Part shown: positions 59,502-64,000 of the stretch, piece by piece
How the letters are laid out: every line of letters begins with the position of its first letter
Position numbering within the stretch: the stretch's first letter is position 1
Origin: Lojkania enalia
Lineage: Eukaryota > Ascomycota > Dothideomycetes > Pleosporales
DNA: 64,000 nt
Direction of reading: 5' to 3'
Assembly: GCA_010094045.1 (NCBI GenBank)
Contig: ML986603.1
Coordinates: 328,559 to 392,558 of the forward strand
Made by a program: the position numbers and the translations under genes
The notes under the pieces: generated by a model
The model's input: the letters and a program-made list of their open reading frames with translations, nothing else
Database searches by the model: none
Told to the model about the DNA's origin: nothing

Positions 59502-59537
59502 TTTTGGTGGGGTGGCCAGCTTACTGATAAAACACGT
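59502..59537 (-). repeat. Right terminal inverted repeat of the pogo-type element
   Basis: The reverse complement begins ACGTGTTTTATCAGTAAGC and ends CCCCACCAAAA, identical to the left end apart from lacking the 17-bp internal duplication. TA follows at 59538-59539. Confidence 0.92.
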
Positions 59538-59539
59538 TA

Positions 59540-60062
59540 TGGCCGATTGCTAAGTCATAGTGCAGACGGAAGGTAAATTTGCTGGGTAGACTGCATATGT
59601 TAAGATCTGAGAATTGCGTGAACACCTAGACTATGCTGGTAGGGGACAGCCGACCCACTCCGGCACCGCCCTTTGTGAGAGTTGAAAGTAGTAGAAATGG
59701 GCTCTGTAACTAGCGCGAGGGTGGCCTTGCGAGCCGCATTGCTGAGTCATCATAGCGCTACGGCCACAGGACTACTGCTGCTCTGCCCCGCGTCTTAGTA
59801 AACAAACACCACAATAACTTATAATACTTAACGGCACCCCGAGGCAAATTCCGCTTCGTTGCGATTGTCTCTGCCAGCCACAATATCGAATCAGACGTTG
59901 ATATCTGGATTAATAAGGCTACCGCTATGCCGCAGGAGATGTATTGTTCCTGGTTTGCCCTAACCTGCACCGTCGCCGACAACCCTTAGCACGTCTAATC
60001 ACTCTCTTCTTCCCACCGTTGATGACCATAAAGAAAATCTAAGGCCCGCGGAGAGGTGTTGT
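59540..60062. other. Right flank of the nest, nothing recognised
   Basis: Base composition returns to normal at once after the TA duplication. A 74-codon minus frame at 59758-59982 has no recognised family. It should contain the 5' flank of the nuclease-like pseudogene. Confidence 0.45.
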
Positions 60063-61250
60063 ATGATGAAATCTAGTTAGGCAGGTGGCGATGACACTCC
60101 TCGCCCTTCCAAACGCCGCCGTGATCTCAGTGACACACCCGTGTTATCTGCGCCCGCACCCCCGGCCAAGAGCGATTCCATCTCTAATTGAGCTCCGCAA
60201 TCGAGTCGCATTGTAGTAGATGCTTAAGTCCCGTCAAACAGCTTCGGATTCTCGAAAATTTTAACAAGCAGTCTACCATGTTTTGCAACTTTGACGACGA
60301 TGTAGAAGAAGAGGAGGTAGAGAATGTCATAACCATGCAAACAGCCATTCAAAGATTTGCAGATGGGATTGAGGTCCTCGGATATGAAAATAGCGACTTT
60401 GGTGGGATTCCTGCGCTCATAGAAAGTCATGGACCCCTCTCGTAGTTGGACAATATTCGTCTCCAATACCCTTGGGCGAACGAGCCACAACGTCATAGTG
60501 CATATGGATCAACGCCTTCAATATACAAAGTTGTTGAGATTGTGGTGGAGGTGCGTCAGGATGATTGGAATACGGAAATCCATCTACTGCTACTTAAGCT
60601 TGCACTCAAAACCTCCGTTAACAGGGGGCCTTAGATATACATAATGTGTAAGCACTGCATTGGATGCTACGTGCAGGCTGACCTCACTTGAGTAAATCTG
60701 CAAGGATCGAACCCTCATGCCTTACGCGCGAGCGTCTTCCAGGATATGTCGTTTACTACGTTATTACCCTCAACCCTAACGTCGACATCGCCGACGCCTA
60801 GCCTACCCTTCCTCCACTATCTGGTGCGGCTTCTAAGTCTTGGAACCATAAAACTAGACTCCGTCATAACCATATCGCCATTAACATTGAAACTAAAGGG
60901 CCAATAAAATCGTGGACAGATGGCAAGTCTTAGACTGCGGTCTGGGTAGGTGCGTGACTGAAACGGCTCAAATTGCTCTGGAGAGATAAGCATCCTGAAA
61001 CTCGGAGAGAGTAGATGTTGCTACAATCGCTGGTGCTTCCGATCCTGATTGTACAGGGGCATTGGCACTTTCTGATTATTCCTAGAGGCGCAGAGAAATT
61101 GATAGTAAAGGATCAAATCAATATTAGAAACACGAGAACTTGCTATGCGATGAAGGTAGTGGCGGTTCTACGCTGGCTGGTGGACTAGGCAAAGAGAGTA
61201 TGGCGACCGTGGTTTGTGTCATTGATATGTCAGGGTGTAGGTTGAGCTAA
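60063..61250 (+). pseudogene. Decayed fungal PD-(D/E)XK nuclease-like gene
   Basis: From ATG at 60063 the frame reads (after a stop) GGDDTPRPSKRRRDLSDTP, the typical basic/acidic start of a large fungal family annotated as PD-(D/E)XK nuclease-like. After a shift near 60.2 kb come SPVKQLRILENFNKQSTM, MQTAIQRFADGIEVLGYE and NTEIHLLLLKLALKTS. Later EPSCLTRERLPGYVVYYV, then IAINIETKGPIKSWTDGK carrying the ExK core, and GHWHFLII (60.7-61.1 kb). At least two frame changes and several stops break it. The intact family is poorly characterised, expanded in Pezizomycotina and often near transposons; nuclease activity is inferred from fold only. Confidence 0.65.
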
Positions 61251-62302
61251 CCTTCACCGATTGCATGCATTCAAAGTTGCTCCAACGATATACTCACCGG
61301 GTTTTACTTGCCTGAACTGTGCCTCACAGTCCAGGATTCCATATGGTTCAAAATTGAACCAAGGCTTCATTGGCTAGCCAAACCCATGTGCCAGTTCTAG
61401 ACTTGTACGAGCCCCAAGTCAGCACTCAGAATACTACATAGAATATGGTCTCCGCTGCTATATAATACGTGCTAATCTTCGGTTGTTACTAGCTGTGCAG
61501 GGGCCCCATTCTGGTCCCGCAGTGGATCGGGTGACGGTGGATCTACCCGAGATGTGATCAAAAGCGTAGCCTAAGGCTATATCGGAAACTTCTTGGCGCC
61601 ACCGCATTCAGTAGCAACAACGCGCTTAAACTGTACTCGTCATTCCTGTTCCGAGACATTCAACGCCTCTCACGCAAATCAACCCTATGGCCGGGGTGGG
61701 TCGACTTTGCTCACTCCTACTGGTGACGAGTTTAGAATATTTTATGGCTCAATTACCTGCTGTAAATACTGCTAGTTATGCGGCCACTGTACCTGGCCCT
61801 AGCGAATTCGAAGTGCGGGATTTGGATCGCCCCACAGCCCAACGCCGTCGGCTGTCGCAACACTATGCTTGCCCATATACCGGGTATAAGGGAAAGCCAA
61901 CATGGCAGCAAGCATGATATTTGAATCGGCATTGCCATCGCGTCTCTCATACGGTAGTTGAGTTCGTTCACGATATCGGCCGTAGAAGTGAAGTCAGACA
62001 CGAAGCTAGCTCGCGAGGCTTAAAGGACAAACGAGGAAACAAGATCGTAGTGTTAGCATGCTGTTGACTGGAAAAATATCTGATGATAGACTAGCTTCTA
62101 CCTTGATTGTGGGTTATATAGACATAGACTATGGACGGCTTTACGTTTTCGCGGTTATATATAAGGAGACGTATACTTGACGCCTATGGGCTGCTTTTGT
62201 TGTTCACCAACGATATGTTCTCACGATAGCCATGCTTCATTTGGAGCACCATTCCACGATCGGCTGGGAAAGAGAGACGAGAAGTAGTTTCTAGGCTATA
62301 CC
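61251..62302. other. Intergenic, nothing recognised
   Basis: Only short frames on both strands, none with family content. Probably the 3' flank of the DUF2235 gene plus worn sequence. Confidence 0.45.
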
Positions 62303-63905
62303 CTACCACCACATCCACCAAGGTCGAGTTTGTGGGATTATTAAGGGCAGCGGGTTATCCATTGGTCTTCGGAGCCAGGCCTTAAACTGTATCAGTATAG
62401 TATTTGGAGAAGGGTCGCCTGCCCTAGGTTGCAGCCTTCCATCCAAATTCTGCAAGGTGTCTAGCTCGAAGTTCACCCATGCCATGAGCAGTTCAGTCTC
62501 TAATCTATCCAGAGGATCCTCTAGTATTTCATTCTCGGTAGCAACGGCTGCTATTCGGCTTCGTCCAAATCTGCGGATCCATTCTAGCCATGTCTCCGTT
62601 CTATGTGGGAGCCGCCATCGCCAGGCGTCATCGACAAACTCCGGATCGATGCCATCGAACGATGAGTTCTTCATTATTTTTATTTTAATTAAGCTTCGAA
62701 CTGTTGAGTGCATCCTTTCCCCCGAGGCTATGTCGTCCTGCTGCCCATCGTTATCCCGCCGATATAGTCCTTCCTTGTTCCAAAATTCGGCTCTTGGTGT
62801 TCGGCGGCTAGAACCGGCGAGACGATAGCACATGTCCATTGGATCTTCGACCGGGAGAAGATCTACCAAACACTTGTTGTTAGTAAGATATTTGGAAGGA
62901 TCAAATCGAGAATACATAGATAGAGGTCTCTTACGGCGATTTATTCGGCGACCCGATGCGGGACTAACAACCCAGCTCAACTTTGTGGGCGATGGATCAC
63001 AAAAGCTTCTCCCATCAAAGGTCACAAACCTCTTAAGCTTTGTTATAACCCAGGCGAGGGCAATATGTGCAAGTGCCTCTTTAGGGTTCCCACCACCAAC
63101 ATCTGCATGGTAGCCTAGGAACCAGCATTGTTCAAGATGACCACCCGCCAGTGGGGCGTCAGGGAAACGCCAAACGAGTGGATGGAAGTGATAGCGGTGT
63201 TCGTCCAGTGATAAGGCCTGAAATGCATTCTCAATTCGTTCGCACAAATCGGAATGCACAAAACTAGGGCCTCCGGGACGTTGCCGACCAAACATGCTCG
63301 GCCAAGGAACGCCGATTGAGCTCACGGTGTCCCATACGGCGCAAGCTTTAATGCGAACATTGGTGTATAGGTGACTTTCAACCACAGTCCAACGGCTATC
63401 TTCCGTCTTTTGGTTTCTCCAAAGGTCGTATAGTTCATGCACATAGTAGAGACCGTTCTTCTTTAGGACTCCTACCTCCAGGATAAGGTCTGCGAGGCAC
63501 CGAACTGCAAAAGCTCCTCTAGAGAAACCAATCAGAATGATCTGGTCCTCCCGCTCCTTGTTGTAGTTGTGGCAGATGAAGCCGTAGGCTTGGAGGAGCA
63601 TGCGGTCAAGTCCTAGTTATAGCTGCCCGTCAGCCGGGGTTTTCTTCGTAGATGAGGTTCTTTGTGCACGTACCTTTACCGACAGCTTGATTCCACTTGT
63701 TACTGGGCCATAAATTCGCATCGTCGCTCCCAATTCCAGGCAGGTAGTAGACCAATTGCCGGTTTCCATTGTCATCGTTCTGCGCGATGGATCGTGAGAT
63801 TCGTGATACATTAGTCAGAGGCTGCGTTGCAATGTACTCAGAGCAAGCTGTGCCGTCGCAGCAGACAATGAGTTTTATGGGAGCAGAGTTCTGAGGGCAG
63901 GCCAT
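62303..63905 (-). CDS. DUF2235 alpha/beta-hydrolase (T6SS Tle1-like phospholipase domain family)
   Basis: Model: complement(join(62303..63612, 63674..63905)), 513 aa; one 61-nt intron (GTACGT...AACTAG) keeps the frame (VGKG|LDRM). N-terminal LIVCCDGTACSEY (~13-25) is the usual DUF2235 opening. The nucleophile elbow is GFSRGAF with Ser ~108. The motif GYHADVGGG supplies the expected acid region, and AYGFICHNYN precedes the elbow. Unlike its neighbours it has no internal stop, so it looks functional. Fungal members are of unknown role; bacterial relatives (Tle1) are phospholipases. The ~200-residue C-terminal part is variable. It lies beside the transposon nest and a decayed nuclease-like gene, i.e. 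accessory surroundings. Confidence 0.87.
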
Positions 63906-64000
63906 TGGACTGGAGCTGGAGTAACCGACAGGCTCCCCTCTTCGATCTTGCTATAGCGGTAATCGGCAGCATTGTACATTTGATACTGCCAGTAATCTGC

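Larger units (their letters stand above)
39886..59537 (-). mobile_element. pogo/Fot1-type DNA transposon split by nested insertions
   Basis: Both edges carry the same inverted repeat, flanked by TA on each side (39884-39885 and 59538-59539), the target duplication of Tc1/mariner/pogo elements. On minus, the right edge encodes the transposase N-terminus (ATG at 59473: MPQHQQGQLPSKEGRLALAI, then QSLRALVKAY, LYPTKEQSLI), a CENP-B-type helix-turn-helix. The left edge encodes the catalytic and C-terminal part (NSWITNKLSF, IFNSYSSY where ILDGHESH is expected, VEEGQLL, KPRAPLTCSKYHKQGYRRT) ending at TAG, 40029-40031. The two halves therefore belong to one ~2-3 kb element pushed apart by ~17 kb of insertions. 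Stops and D-to-N, H-to-Y changes show RIP-type inactivation. Confidence 0.85.

Noticed and set aside
39886..59537. Starship-type giant mobile element
   Set aside because: No tyrosine recombinase (captain, DUF3435) is visible at either end. The TIRs, TA duplication and pogo transposase halves explain the boundaries, and the contents are retrotransposons.
60680..60735. GGATCGAACCC, the complement of a tRNA B box, suggesting a minus-strand tRNA
   Set aside because: No matching A box, no cloverleaf stems, and the bases belong to the PD-(D/E)XK pseudogene coding sequence (KSARIEPSCL).

Overview
The window is nuclear DNA of a filamentous ascomycete (Pezizomycotina). Short GT-AG introns of about 45-240 nt, HET and HET-NACHT-WD40 genes, a Zn2Cys6 regulator, chromodomain Ty3/gypsy elements and C-to-T decay of the RIP type (repeat-induced point mutation, which converts Q and W codons to stops) all point this way. 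The exact class is not decidable by eye.

Region 1 (1-32.5 kb) is mostly ordinary gene space. It holds the C-terminal end of nucleoporin Nup84/Nup107, a Q/P/Y-rich conserved protein, the PP2A-type phosphatase Ppg1, the GID-complex subunit Gid8, a uridine kinase with a UPRT-like domain, a conserved low-complexity protein, a Zn2Cys6 transcription factor, the ASTRA/TTT-associated WD40 protein Asa1, and a PlsB-type dihydroxyacetone-phosphate/glycerol-3-phosphate acyltransferase ending in a PTS1-like tripeptide. I rebuilt the exon structures from splice sites, and each multi-exon model closes to a multiple of three. Between 14 and 21.3 kb sit decayed accessory genes: an F-box/LRR-like relic, a secreted NucA/NucB-type nuclease gene with a frame break, and a HET-domain relic. 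A small two-exon gene of unknown function lies among them.

Region 2 (33-39.6 kb) is accessory and degraded: a Tc1/mariner relic and a HET-NACHT-WD40 incompatibility-type (NLR) pseudogene whose surviving WD repeats are nearly identical 126-bp units.

Region 3 (39,886-59,537) is an extremely AT-rich transposon nest. Its outer shell is one pogo/Fot1-type DNA transposon with matching terminal inverted repeats and flanking TA. The C-terminal transposase code is at the left edge and the N-terminal code at the right edge, both on the minus strand. An LTR-type element sits inside the transposase gene, with the hexamer ATTAGC on both sides. Within it are a plus-strand chromovirus (gag, protease, RT, RNase H, integrase, chromodomain), a minus-strand Ty3/gypsy pol, three copies of a ~280-bp LTR plus a fragment, inverted copies of a telomere-like minisatellite, and a 545-base run of N.

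Region 4 (59.5-64 kb) returns to normal base composition. It has a degraded PD-(D/E)XK nuclease-like gene and an apparently intact DUF2235 alpha/beta-hydrolase gene.

I found no clearly undescribed functional system. The most interesting parts are the layered transposon nest and the cluster of decayed self/non-self recognition genes around it.
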